Below, one piece after another: positions 26,870-38,490 of a DNA stretch of 64,000 nucleotides. The notes under the pieces are model-generated. The model did no database searches. It had not been told where the DNA came from and saw nothing but the letters and a program-made list of their open reading frames with translations. Source of the DNA: Augochlora pura (Eukaryota > Arthropoda > Insecta > Hymenoptera > Halictidae); contig NC_135773.1 in the NCBI RefSeq assembly GCF_028453695.1, positions 22,989,782 to 23,053,781 on the forward strand, written 5' to 3'. The translations under genes were made by a program, and so were the position numbers. Each line of letters opens with the position of its first letter. Position 1 is the first letter of the stretch.

Positions 26870-29150
26870 CGTACAGACGATCGTGATACAACAAGTACTG
26901 CGATTCTATAGAAATTATGTAACGTTCCATAACAGAACCGACGGTGTGCTCAAAGCGGGAGAAAAAAGGAATCATTGGTTCCGTGTTAGGCTTTCTAATG
27001 CTGTAGCCTCCTAACGTATGGGATATACAACGAGACGGCTCGGGTTCGGTACCTAATTATACGAAGTCACATGCAGAGCGCACGTCTTTCTATTTTTACG
27101 TCGCTTGACCGAATGCTGAACGCCGACACGTACGTGCGTGACGCGTCCCGCACTATTTCCAATACGTTCTGTCTACTATACCCGCGCCGTTGCAACTCCA
27201 AACACAAATTAACTTCTCCATCGTTCTAGAAACCCCTCGTCCTAAATATATACATATTTCTCGAACATAGTTCATCTTCTCAGGCTGACACTTTATTTAT
27301 GATTACGGGTATAACGTACTTCGCCAGAAAGATATATAGAGGAAAATTTAGTTTCTAGCGGTAACAATGTTCATCGGTCACTTTAAACTTTAGAGCCGTT
27401 AACCTGGTACTCAATCTAAAAATTGTTACATGTTTATTTTTTCCCTTCAAGAAATGTTGAATGTATATTTTTTCTCTTAATATTGTTTGTATATCCTCTT
27501 ACTGATAAATAACTAAATTCTTATGTGTTCTTATTTTCTTGGTTAGTTATCAACTAATATGTGTTAGAGACTTAATAGAGTAAAAGGATTACAATATTGC
27601 TGAAGAAATTGTAAATAATTTTGGGTATTGACCAAAGGATTAAGGGATGAAAACACTACACATCTCGAAAGTAATTTTTTTTAAAACGAGAATCGAAAGT
27701 ATATGAATTGTTTATTATAGTTAATGTGTATAATAGTTAACGTGTGTAATTTGTTTTTTTTTTTTTGTATATATTGTGTACCTATACTCGATGGAAGGTA
27801 GACAAGTAACGAACAGCTGAATTTTGCTGAAAATCTGCCCGAACACTCTGCAATATACGCACATTAACTACAATACACAATACATTCATTTGATTGCGTA
27901 ATTTGTCAACTAAAAAAATTTCTGCCGTTGTACGACCTGAGGTTCTGTTCGTTGGGATACCTATCCCCCCGCGCGATCCGATCTTCTGTTATTGCATCCG
28001 TATGGGGTGTACGATCGAAATCCTTTTTCCAGTATATTTATTTTAATGTCAGTCGTACACATGCGGTGGCTATGGTACGAACGGAGTTGACAGGTGCCTG
28101 GACAAAAAAGCGTGGTCGAGAGCGGGCATAGTATGTATAATGTAAGCATAGAGGGCTGGCAGGCCACATGTGCCACTCTATTACTTATCTACCCGTAATA
28201 TGACGTATAACCCGGCCATAAGATGCAACTGTGCGCGCATCTGTGTGCGTGCGTGCAAGAGTCAAGATGCACAAGCGTGTGTATTGTACACAGGGGGTGA
28301 GTAGGAGGATACACGCACAGGATAGTTCCTGTGTGTGTGTGTGTGCGCGCGCGCGCGTTTGCTTGAAAGGAGCTGGCTGCAACAAGCACACGAGATAACG
28401 CGAGAATCATTCTGGAATAATAACAATGCGTTTTCAATTAGCCGGCTGATGAATGAAGCGACAATTAATTCACCGTACGTTTGCCTTCCTGATGCGCTCG
28501 TAACGATAGCTTGTTTCCGTTAAATCTAAGCACTTGTTAACACTTTCACTACTGGAAGTAGCTACTTAAAGGATCTTCAAAAATCAGAAAATACTGCATA
28601 TTTTTTTGGACCCCTAGGGTCTTTAGAAGTGATCGCAGGATAATCTAATTGTCATCCGTATTTAAAATCAACAAATTGTGTTAAGAAATGCATTTCATAT
28701 CCGGAGTGTTAGATTTTATCCGGTCTTGGGTTTTTTCTAATTAAAATTTTGATATTCAAATATATAATAGGATGTACAAAAGAAAGAGATTGTAATATCT
28801 AAGTTTTATATTTGATACGTGATAAGTGTTAGAGAAAGGAAAATTAGATGGTTAAGATATTTTAACAAGTATCGAATTTCGTCTACCTTTCTCTTTACTT
28901 AAGTATTCATGAAAGAAGAAATGATTAACGAATCAATTTCTCTCATCTCGCTTTTGTACAAATTTCAAACGGTAATAAAATTTGAATTAACTACAGCGAT
29001 ATTAGTATAAAAATTTCTATTTCACAGATTCTAACTGAGAAGTTGAAGATTACTCACAGATGCGATACTAATTCATTCTCTATAAAAGATAGTGTTACCC
29101 AATAATGACCGGGCACGTTAACTACGGCATCGTGAACCTAAATCGCGATG
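26870..29150. other. Intergenic region between aladin and the GLIS-type gene
   Basis: No supported gene. It contains a short (TG)n(CG)n microsatellite at 28,331 and AT-rich unique sequence. The open frames seen here lack domains and codon structure. Confidence 0.5.
28331..28357. repeat. (TG)n-(CG)n alternating purine-pyrimidine microsatellite
   Basis: A run of GT dinucleotides passes directly into a run of CG dinucleotides. The alternating purine-pyrimidine pattern is the classic context for Z-DNA. Flanking CA/TG-rich sequence suggests an older, longer array. Confidence 0.8.
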
Positions 29151-29159
29151 ATTAATGGT

Positions 29160-31053
29160 CGGTGCTCACAGAATTGTCTCCAAAGAGTTGCCGCGCGCGG
29201 TCCGAAGCAAAAATGCCCCCGAAAAAAGGCCGTACGAGCAAAGGCCTGTTTTGTCTGGAAGACATTAACATTCTAACTTATGTGCACCCGGTCTAATGCA
29301 CCACTTGACTCCGTCAGCATCACCTTGAACACCGAAATCCGCTCGCCGAAAGTCAAGGACCGCGACGAGCACGGCCGGAGGAGCCACCAAAACAAGGGGG
29401 AGGAGTAGAGCAGAATCGCCATAGCGCGGGGGCGAAGAGTTGCGGCAAAGCATAGTCGCGTTCGCGTGAAAGTGTAAAAGGGCCAGCGAAAGGAGAAGGG
29501 GGGGGGGAGAGATCGGTGAAATAATAGTAGGCTGTAATAGGAGGAAGGAGTGAACGACTTTGCCCCTCATGTGTGCGCGCGAAGAAGCTGTTGTTAATAA
29601 GTGACGCGTGTGCGGCAGCTGGTTTTACGTTTTTTGCCGTGCACCCGATTCTCGGGGTTCGACCGACGAGAGATCGGCATAGACACCCCCTCTCTCCCTT
29701 CGAGAGCGCGGCACCACGGAATATTTCCGAAAGGACATCGACGAAGATTTCCTGAAATCAGCGAACCTTGGACAATTGTTTCGGATCACTTGCTGGTCGG
29801 TGAATCTGACTCTCCCAAGGAGTTCGAGTCTCGGTTAGCTCGTGTACGTGTTTGTAGAAGAAGCTATTTTTCCACCCCTAGTAACGCAATCCCAATAATC
29901 AACAGATGAAACGATCAAAGAAGTTCCAGGAATCTATGAGGAGCTGGGGAAAAAAGAACGGGGGACGAATATCGAGAGGAGCAACACGAAAAAGGGAGAC
30001 GACAGACGTGCGCGCAGATGTGTCCCGCCACCCTGATGGGACCCCGAGGACCGAAGAAGGAAGGCGCGGTACAGAGGCAAGTGCATCGATGCACAAGTGC
30101 CTCGACAGAAGCACATATCTCTCTCTCTCTCTCTTTCTTTTTCTCTCCCTTTCTTCCTTTCCCTTTTTCGCTTTCTCGAAGGGGAACGACGCGGCCACGC
30201 GAGTGGGCGGCGCGTACCCTTCTTGCTGGCTTCTTCCCTTCGAGGGTGGAGGGGATCCCATCTCGTTGTGTCCCGTTGTCTGCTGGAAAAACGCAGCGAT
30301 GTCTTCTCCCGGCTGATAGTCTTCACGGAGACGCGGGAACGGGTGTACAGGACCGCGGGACCCTGCCTTCACAAGTCATCTCGGGGTCAGTTACATCGAG
30401 TCTTCTCCACCCTTCTAACACGCCGGTTGTGATTAAAACCGCGCGCGCGTGCCATCGCGGACCTGGATCTAGTGATAACGTCGTTGAACCGGTGAACTCG
30501 AGGATCGGCTACTGCCAGTTTTCATGGATTCTTGGAACTTAGCTGGAAAAATGATATACGGGACTGGTTAAGGTGTTCTGGTGTTCTGTGTGGAATTGAT
30601 CTTAGGTACGTTCCTCAATTAATAATAATCGTTGCTTACGGTTGATGATTATGTGGAAAGGTTTGCTATCATTGTGCTGAAAGATTTTTCTTTTTGTAAT
30701 TAAACTGTGGAGCTTCATGCAGGTGTAGCTCTTTGTGAACTAAGTTGTTAGTGCGTCCTATAGAAAATACGGACTTCATTAAATTTTACTAAAGATCAAC
30801 TAGAGGTTTGCCTCTGGTATGTTCTTCAGGTTCAAAATTCAAACCTTCTCTTCATCTAGATACTATAAATGATAGTTAAATTTTATAACATTTACGCTAA
30901 GAATTAACAACTGAAATACAGAGCTATGAGGACATTAGAAAATCTCAGAAAAGATGAGAAAACTAGAGTAGACTCTTTTCCTTGTTCAATTTCCGATCAC
31001 TGAACTAACATCGCCAATAAATTTTCAGAAGCTGTCACCAAAAGTTCTACAAA
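29160..31053 (+). promoter_or_regulatory. CpG-rich promoter and 5' UTR region of the GLIS-type gene
   Basis: Base composition rises sharply to GC- and CpG-rich from about 29.16 kb to 30.5 kb. A good donor (CTTAG|GTACGT after 30,605) and acceptor (ATTTTCAG ending at 31,028) would join a non-coding exon to the coding exon, leaving 25 untranslated bases before the ATG at 31,054. A CT-rich tract lies at 30,118-30,175. Open frames through this block are typical of CpG-rich DNA and show no domains. The transcription start cannot be placed by eye. Confidence 0.4.
30118..30175. repeat. CT-rich simple sequence in the presumed 5' UTR/promoter
   Basis: CTCTCTCTCTCTCT followed by imperfect T/C runs. On the opposite strand this is a GAGA tract, common near insect developmental promoters; functional relevance here is only inferred. 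Confidence 0.6.
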
Positions 31054-34000
31054 ATGCATCTCGAGGACTACCACGAGAACAGAACCGAAGAGGACGTCCA
31101 ACGCGCAGTGTCGAGGACCATTAAACAGGAGAACTACAATAGTCTACACTTCGCACCGATTACGACAATGGCGAGCAACCCGCAACAAGCCTGTTGGGTA
31201 ACGTCTCACGCGGACACCGGTCTGTCCTCCCCCATTCTACCGAACAATTCCAATCTGCACGAGTACACCGACTGGGAGCAACTCAGCGCAGCTTTCCAGT
31301 ACCCTTATCAGCAGTACTCTGTGACGGACAGGTCACCGGGTAGCACCGGGAGCGAGGCAACCACGCCAACGTGGAACAGTGTGGTCCACAACGAGGCAAC
31401 AGACTGTTCCAATGGACAGAGACTGCCATCGGTTGGCTCAGCGTTCTCTTTCTCGCGTAGTTTTTCCAACACAGTCTACCCAGAGTATCAGAACTATCAG
31501 GAGTACCCCGAGTACCAAGACGACGTCACAGTGTCTTTACCGTTGATCCTCCACACGCAGTCCGAGGCTCAGAGCTTCACAGGACCGATGCAGAATGCTA
31601 CGGATGAATTCGATTTAAGTTTGATAAGGGGCGATCCAACGTCTCTTCTGAACAACGTGGAGTCACCTTCTTCACCGTCGTCAACGTATCTCGAAGAGCT
31701 GCAGGATCCCTTCTCCAATCTGAACGGATCGTGCTATGCGATTGGACATCTAGTTTCCGGACAGCAATCCTCGATCTCAACGATGACTTTTGTTAACGAT
31801 ACCAGTTTAGGCGACGGCTTCGGCAACCAGGTCGTTTTACCTAGAAACGAAGGCTTGTTACTCACTGATCGACGTGTTCCTATGCCGAAGAACGACGCCG
31901 AGGCAGACAAACGTAGCAAATCTTATGGTAAATTCGAAAATCTAGCTAATTCTACGCTACTCCTTACTAGACTTACTTTAGATTTTTCTTGCGTCCTTCC
32001 ATTTTCCAATTAAATTATTCTACGCGAATGAATTATTGTAAAATCTGCTTGGTCGATGATTGAAACAACTTCACCCTTTCCCAAGGGTGCAAGGGGTTCC
32101 AACGTTGCAGCACCCCCGACAGAAAACTCGGCGGCCGTTTAAGAATGAATTATGTCGTTGATAAACAGAGACAGGCGAAGCTAAACACAGACAAACGAAG
32201 AAGCATAAACTGTTTCCCCCCGCGTGGCGTTCTCAAGTGGCACTCTCGGCCACTCTCTAATAAGCGTCCCCTTGTTTACACGCGTCTTGATGACACTCGA
32301 TGACACGTTTACCTTTCCGCAGACTGTACGACCGCGGAGGACGGCCTCACGTCGACGTACCAGTGCCGTTGGATAGACTGTGGCTGCGCGTTCGCGGAGC
32401 AAGAGGGTCTGGTCCGTCACATAGAGAGAAGACACGTGGAATCCTCGTCGTCCAACTCGCACGGACATGGAAGACGGATACAAAGGGACAGGGACAAGGA
32501 AAAAGACAAGGAGAAGGATGGCGAGGGGTACACTGTTACCGGAAGTGGCCAGGATGAGTTCGCTTGTCTATGGCAGGGATGTCCACGCGCTAGACCATTC
32601 AATGCTAGATACAAATTGTTGATACACATGAGGGTCCATAGCGGAGAGAAGCCAAATAAGTGTCCGGTGAGTAGTAGTATCCAATCTACATAGTACCAAT
32701 TGGATTCCAATTGGAGATTCGTAGAATCTGATCAGCCTTGATCCAATCCTTTTGTTCAAGCCTGGAAAAATATATCAAATAAATCAAGCATGCATTATTA
32801 TAACTACAGATATCTGCAATCATATCTGCAAAGCAGTATAACAGATAAAAGAAATCAGTTATGTAATACTGACATTATTATATTTACAGTTCAGCGGATG
32901 CAAGAAAGCTTTCTCGCGGTTGGAGAACCTGAAGATCCATCAAAGATCGCACACAGGAGAAAGACCATACGCGTGCCAGCATCGTGGTTGCACGAAAGCT
33001 TTCAGCAACAGCAGTGATCGTGCGAAACACCAAAGAACTCATTACGATACGGTAGGTTACTGTTTCCATTATATCTGAAAATTGTTCAATTTAAGGATCA
33101 TTAATGGCGATAAAAAATTCATGTAACAGAAAAGAATGTTATGTAACTCTTCTATTTCACGTTTTAGATTCTGCAAAACATTTTATGTCTTTGTCATTGT
33201 GTTGCAATTATTAAATTATATATTAATGTTTGTTTAAACTATGAGATCGTGAATAGGACACAGTTACTGAAATTAAAGTGTATAATGAAAATGAACAAAG
33301 ACTGCAGGATCATGCAATTATATTTCCAAGAATAATATAGATAATATAGACTAATGTGAACTAATAAAATAGTTTATTACTAATGTGACTAATGTATTAT
33401 ATATTATAATGTTTTACTTAAACTTCAAATGATTTATAAATTGCAGAAACCGTACGCTTGTCAGGTGACCGGCTGCGGAAAGCGCTACACGGATCCGTCG
33501 AGCCTGAGAAAGCATGTGAAGAACCACTCGGAGCCAGCAACCCCGGTCCTCCATTCCACGGCGACGTCCGATAGCAAAAATTCCACAAGCATTCCCAGCA
33601 ACGCGATCAATTCGTCGCGACACGATCCGATTTCCATGACTTCGAGGCAACCGGCGCAAACAGTGGTCGCTTACGCCGCGGAATCGAATTATCGGTCGTA
33701 TAAGACTTCGGAGTCTTACGCGGACGAGGACGCGGATCTGTTCCAGACGAATCTGTGTCAGGTCGAGAGGATTTCCATGAGCCTTGAGAACAATCCAGAG
33801 TATGTTCCAATTGAGTCTATGAAGCGTTATCTCATCGGCGATGTCAGCAGTTCGCACGTGGATGCCGCAGGTAAGGCAAACATTCCGTACAAATTATCCT
33901 CGTCCGTGCCGCCGGCGATGCCCACTTAAACTAGGATCTTTGAACTAAATAAAAATCGCCAGGGTCAGTTCAAAGAAGTTGAATAAAATGTCTTTCTCGA

Positions 34001-34919
34001 CTTCTTCAAATAGAAATTTAAAGAAACCCAATTTCGCCGTTTGATTGCATTGAAACACCGCGTTATTTTTTTCTCGACAAAATAATCAAGAAAAGAAATA
34101 AATTGCTATAAATTTATTGCATAAATGACATATAATAAAGTAATTATTTGATAGTGCAGAGTCTTGAAATATAGTAGAACCTCGATTATTAGAACTAGAG
34201 AGACACGAGTGTTTAAATAATAGAACAATAACTCGGTTACAGTGCCAGATTTCGTTTCATTAATTTCTACTACTAGAAAATCCTAGAAGTGACCCGGCAA
34301 TTGCTCAAAAATCGTGAAGAACTTTCCGGAAGCTCGTGTCGCGAGAACTTCCACGGAACGACGAACCGAGCGGAAATCCTCGCGGCGCCAGAATTTACAA
34401 AAAGCCACGGTTGTTCTTGAAACGCGTTGTTGTATCGGTGCCGCGCGTGCTGCCTTTTTCTGGGTTGGTGAACGGGGCCGCGTGGTAACGACGCCGATGA
34501 TAGCGCGCTGGTCTCTCGGGGTCCTCTCGGTGCTTAATCTCAGAGGAGGTTCGCCGCTTTATGCCTCTACCCCACACCGAGTCTTAAAATAATATTCCTG
34601 AGTTTTTTGGCCCGGAGCACACGCACGTACGCACGCGCCAAAACATACGACGTGCCTTGATGCCACGTGCGACACACGCGTGTCTTTTGCCCCTTTAAAT
34701 TCCAGTCCTCTCGCGACCGCGATATCTCTCTGCTCGAATAAAAATACGATCGATCGCGACGCAAGGATCTCCATCGCTGGACGCTCATAGGACAACGACG
34801 TTATTGTTGCAGGATACTGCGAGGACGACGTGCCCGACTTTCAGGAGCTCGGCTCCGACATCGAGCAACAGTTCCTCGAGCTGAGCAACTTGGACGACGC
34901 GGTGTTCATCGACGGTTGA
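31054..34919 (+). CDS. lmd: GLIS-family five-zinc-finger transcription factor (lame duck-like), 5 coding exons
   Basis: A nuclear DNA-binding protein of the Gli/Glis/Zic superfamily. In Drosophila, lame duck drives fusion-competent myoblast and muscle gene expression. Coding exons are 31054-31927, 32323-32666, 32890-33051, 33447-33870 and 34813-34919; the frame is continuous, giving 636 aa. Residues 1-291 form a low-complexity Ser/Thr/Gln/Tyr-rich activation-type region. Five C2H2 fingers lie at about 306-329 (CRWIDC), 373-397 (CLWQGC), 405-427, 435-457 and 465-487, with linkers HSGEKPNKC, HTGERPYAC and YDTKPYAC. The finger sequences resemble GLIS1/3 more than GLIS2 (for example HMRVHSGEKPNKC and AFSNSSDRAKHQRTH), which favours lame duck over sugarbabe. 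The C-terminus is short and acidic (VPDFQELGSDIEQQFLELSN). A charged insert of about 40 residues separates fingers 1 and 2. The superfamily assignment is firm; the exact orthologue is less so. Confidence 0.85.
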
Positions 34920-35066
34920 CGGAGCATCAATGTTCAAACACATTTCCAAAGACACGTTGCAATTTTCCTTCTTTTTTTATACTCGATTTTCTATACCGTT
35001 GTTACGCCAGATGGAAGCATTATATTTTTGTACATAGTCGCCTGTATATATTACGATGACAGAAAA

Positions 35067-35072
35067 AATACA
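35067..35072 (+). terminator. Variant polyadenylation signal AATACA after the GLIS-type gene
   Basis: There is no AATAAA in the roughly 150 bp after the stop codon. The variant AATACA is the best candidate and is followed by a T- and C-rich stretch. Weak evidence. Confidence 0.25.
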
Positions 35073-35658
35073 ATCTTGATTATCAACCGGGCTTCTATCC
35101 CCCCTTGTCCCCCTTCGCAAGCACGTGTGTCCTTCTACTCATGGCTGGAAGGAGGATTTATTGCTCCAGCTTTTTGCCTTTAGAGAATGCGACCGTAAGC
35201 ATTACAACCGTATAGCTTGCCTAAGAATAGAGCTTTTATCAATATACAATTATCGATATGCAAGATGTTAGTTCTTTAAGTGTTTAGTCTATGTTATATG
35301 TAGATATCATATTAGTAATTTAATCTGAACAGTATTCATATAGTACGAACACAATATAAAGCCATAAGACTAATATAATAAGTAGATATTTCTTCTGCTA
35401 TACTTTCTTATTTTAGCCAACACTTAAAGAGTTAACAAATGTGCACAATACTTGTATGTTAGTAGAATACTATTAGCTTTTGACTAGGAAATCAATATTA
35501 GAATTTTTTACTATTATTTTACGTCTTTCTAAAAAATGTTCCGATAGACATAAACTATCGCTCAGATTTTATAATGAACATAAGTCTTTCTCCTTAAGGT
35601 CAAGGAATGTTTAAGGTAGGAAGTTACTACCAACAACTCTGTTTCTTCGCAAGAAGTT

Positions 35659-35664
35659 TTTATT
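35659..35664 (-). terminator. Polyadenylation signal AATAAA for the GILT gene
   Basis: AATAAA on the minus strand, 25 bp after the GILT stop codon. It implies a very short 3' UTR; the convergent upstream gene ends about 0.75 kb away. Confidence 0.5.
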
Positions 35665-35688
35665 TCTGTACTTTCAACGCACAAAACG

Positions 35689-38490
35689 TTATTGTTCAGT
35701 GGCTGCACACGCAATCGGCTTAGGCCCCGCTTGCAGATTGTCGCAAATCAGCTTAGGGAAGTTGTTGAACCCTTTACTTTGATTCTCCGCGCTGTACACC
35801 TGTGAGAAAAATGATGGTGATTAACATTTCCAGCGACGCTCGTGGGCAGTCACGTATAATGTTGGCTACTCACTCCGTTGATTACTATTGTTGGCACGAA
35901 GGAAAGCGGCGGACTCAGCGCGGCTGTTTTCTTGCCGTTTTCCGCGAACAACTCGTCGCCTAGAGAACCCGCGATGCAACTGCTGATAGCGTCTTTAGTC
36001 TTCTCGCTGATAGATAATTGCTTGACACACTGGAAAATGAGGACAGTGTTATCGAAGAATACATTAAAATTAACACGTAAAGTAACGAGCGCAAAATCGT
36101 GAAACGTTCACGCCATTTTAAAAGCAATTTTAATTATAGATAATGATAATATAGAATTTTTACGAAATGATTAACAATTTTTAGATACAGCAGAGACTCC
36201 TTGTTTTAGAAATATATTCTGGTATCGAAATATTCTATTATCTAATAGTATCATTTCGATACATTATCATCCTGTACAATATTTGCATTTTTAGATAATA
36301 CAATCTTTTCGTACAAAAATAAAACTCCAGATAAGGGAGTCTCTATTGTATCGACTATTTTTCGAAAATCGAAAAGGAAACCTTTTACAGCCGACACATT
36401 TACATAGGTTTCTAGGCAAGAAAATTGATAAAATTGCTATCTTTCTGACCTCGTCCACCGTCGATCTCGTTGTCATTGAACAAACAACGAAGGACTCGCT
36501 GAGCGACTGTACTTCGTTAGCGGGCTCTCCGTTCTTGATCGCGTGGATCACGCAACCATGGGCCTTGTTACCCTCGCACTCTTTGGGCCCATGCTGGCAA
36601 GAGAAGAACCACTGGTTCTTTTGCTCATCGAAATATTGCTGGAAATTGTTTTTAATTAGCAACAAAATTATAAAACACAAAAATATGGTTAACAGTATTA
36701 ATTTAGTGGTGGTTCGAAATTTCATGAAATTACAGCAATTAGAATTACTCACCGATGCTTTTCCATATGGGACAAAATTGAGACGAATGTAATTCTTGAT
36801 TTCGCCATCCAACTCCCGTAATTGCCTCTGCATCCATCGCTTGCTATCCGGGCACAGTGTCTCGTAGTACACGTCTACATCAATCTGCTTCTTCGATACT
36901 TCATCGGCGGTCACGTGCTAAATATTGGAATAATGTTTCGACATAACCTTTCTTTTCTTTTTTTCTTGACATAACCTTAGTAATTGCCCGGTATGTGATC
37001 AAGTGCTAAATATCAGATATTAATATTTATATATATTAATATTATAGAGAAATAAAAGTATCCCACGTTGAGGCAGCTCTACTGCACTATATTACATTAT
37101 AAAAGATTGTATCGGTCAACGTTGCAAAATTGCCATATTCGTAAACATTACGTGAATCACAGCGTGCAGTAAAATAATGGAAGGATCGGCGTAGAGTAGT
37201 ACCAAGGACGCGCAGAATTATAGTAAAAATTATGGAAAGGGGAACGTTCAAAGGAAGAAGAATATTAGCCGATCGTACAAGGACAATTGTCCTACCATAA
37301 ATCCTGTTAGACCCGATTGCAGCTCTTAAAGGTAATATATAGACATAATGCACGACGGACTCTCCAAGGACGTTCTCCACATCATGAATGATGCGGGACG
37401 ATGATTGCCTTTCTTTCGGGGAACAAAGATAATTTTCTGTTTGAACCGAGACGAGAAGATTGCAAGTGAAACGTGAACTCGCGATTAAACTTTGAAAGAT
37501 AATCTCTCGCGAGCAGAACTCAACGGTGAATAAAACATTTGAATTGTTTATACTTAACACATATTCGTCCGCATGACGAAAACTCGTTATTTTTATATTA
37601 CAGAAAACATTTGATGACGCCCACGCTTGTATCCTTTACAATACAGTGTGAATGATAGTGATTCTAAAGATGATAAATCTGTTTTATATTGTTTTTCAGA
37701 ATTTCGAAGAAGTATTCGATTGAAATGTCTGCTTGTATTTGCGTCGAGTTAAAATCAACAGAAATTATTTATGAAAAAATATGGAAGGACACCGGGCGCG
37801 TTCGGAGCCAAAGTAAACTGGTTTGAAATGGACAGCCCGCGAAAAAGTGCTGCGAAAACCGGATTCCCCTTCTTTTCGGTGCAAAGCGTCTTTACGGTTG
37901 TATAGTAAGTCAATTTTAATTTAAAAGGACAGGTATTAGCAGCTTCCTCTCAGTCACAGTGGCCACAGTGCCATAATTTCCATATATATCTAAATTATAA
38001 GGCAGAATTAATCAATGCAAAAAAATTAGGCGTACGATAATTATGCAAACGAGTTGAGTGAGAAATTAATGTCCTTTTTGACAAAAACATGACTGAGAAT
38101 AATTAGGATGATTAAGAATTTTAGTTGTCAACGTTGTACAACATATTAATTGACACATTTCTTTTTTTACAGACCTCAATGAAACGTGCAAAAATTTGTT
38201 TAGCCAGAGATTAATTGTCAAAAAAACAACCGAATGACAATATTTATATTCCCGGTCAAAATTAAAACACAGAAGCGTGTAATTAAGCGTAATCTCCGGC
38301 GAACTTTCGAATAACAATTTGAAATGTATGAGTTCAGGACCGGAATAAAGATGGTAGCCGGATCGAACGAATATAATTTTTTTTAATGAAATTATTCATT
38401 GGAAAATCGACTCACCTTCGACGCATTGAGCTGTAGAACTAAGGTGAGAGCCAGGAATGCCCAGATGTGCACGAAGAAGTAGTACCGCAT
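35689..38490 (-). CDS. GILT: gamma-interferon-inducible lysosomal thiol reductase-like protein, 5 exons
   Basis: A secreted or lysosomal thioredoxin-fold enzyme family that reduces protein disulphides; insect members act in immunity. Exons in transcript order are 38490-38416, 36917-36753, 36638-36450, 36029-35874 and 35799-35689. All are phase 0 and total 231 aa. Exon 1 encodes a signal peptide (MRYYFFVHIWAFLALTLVLQ). The family signature CQHGPKECEGNKAHGC lies at residues 94-109 and the C-terminal FVPTIVING motif follows near the end of exon 4. The active-site position reads C47-P-D-S50, so it is CXXS rather than the CXXC of mammalian GILT. Intron 1 is about 1.5 kb and holds a piggyBac-like relic. 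The gene converges with the GLIS-type gene. Family assignment is secure; the paralogue number is not determined. Confidence 0.9.
37554..37730 (+). mobile_element. piggyBac-like relic: TTAA terminus plus transposase N-terminal remnant
   Basis: TTAA-CACATATTCGTCCG at 37,554 and the next 40 or so bases match the left end of the short element at 39,403. Instead of the short-element interior, the sequence then enters a decayed frame reading RPRLYPLQYSVNDSDSKDD at about 37,620-37,676. This resembles the acidic frame RLPRLYPLRYSDSDNNSDG on the minus strand near 59.5 kb. An acidic Ser/Asp-rich N-terminus is typical of piggyBac transposases. No catalytic Asp region remains. It lies in intron 1 of the GILT gene, opposite to its strand. 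Confidence 0.55.

Noticed and set aside
29899..30542. Long overlapping open frames on both strands
   Set aside because: They run through the CpG-rich presumed promoter/5' UTR and the CT tract. Both strands are open at once, as expected from composition, and no domain is present.
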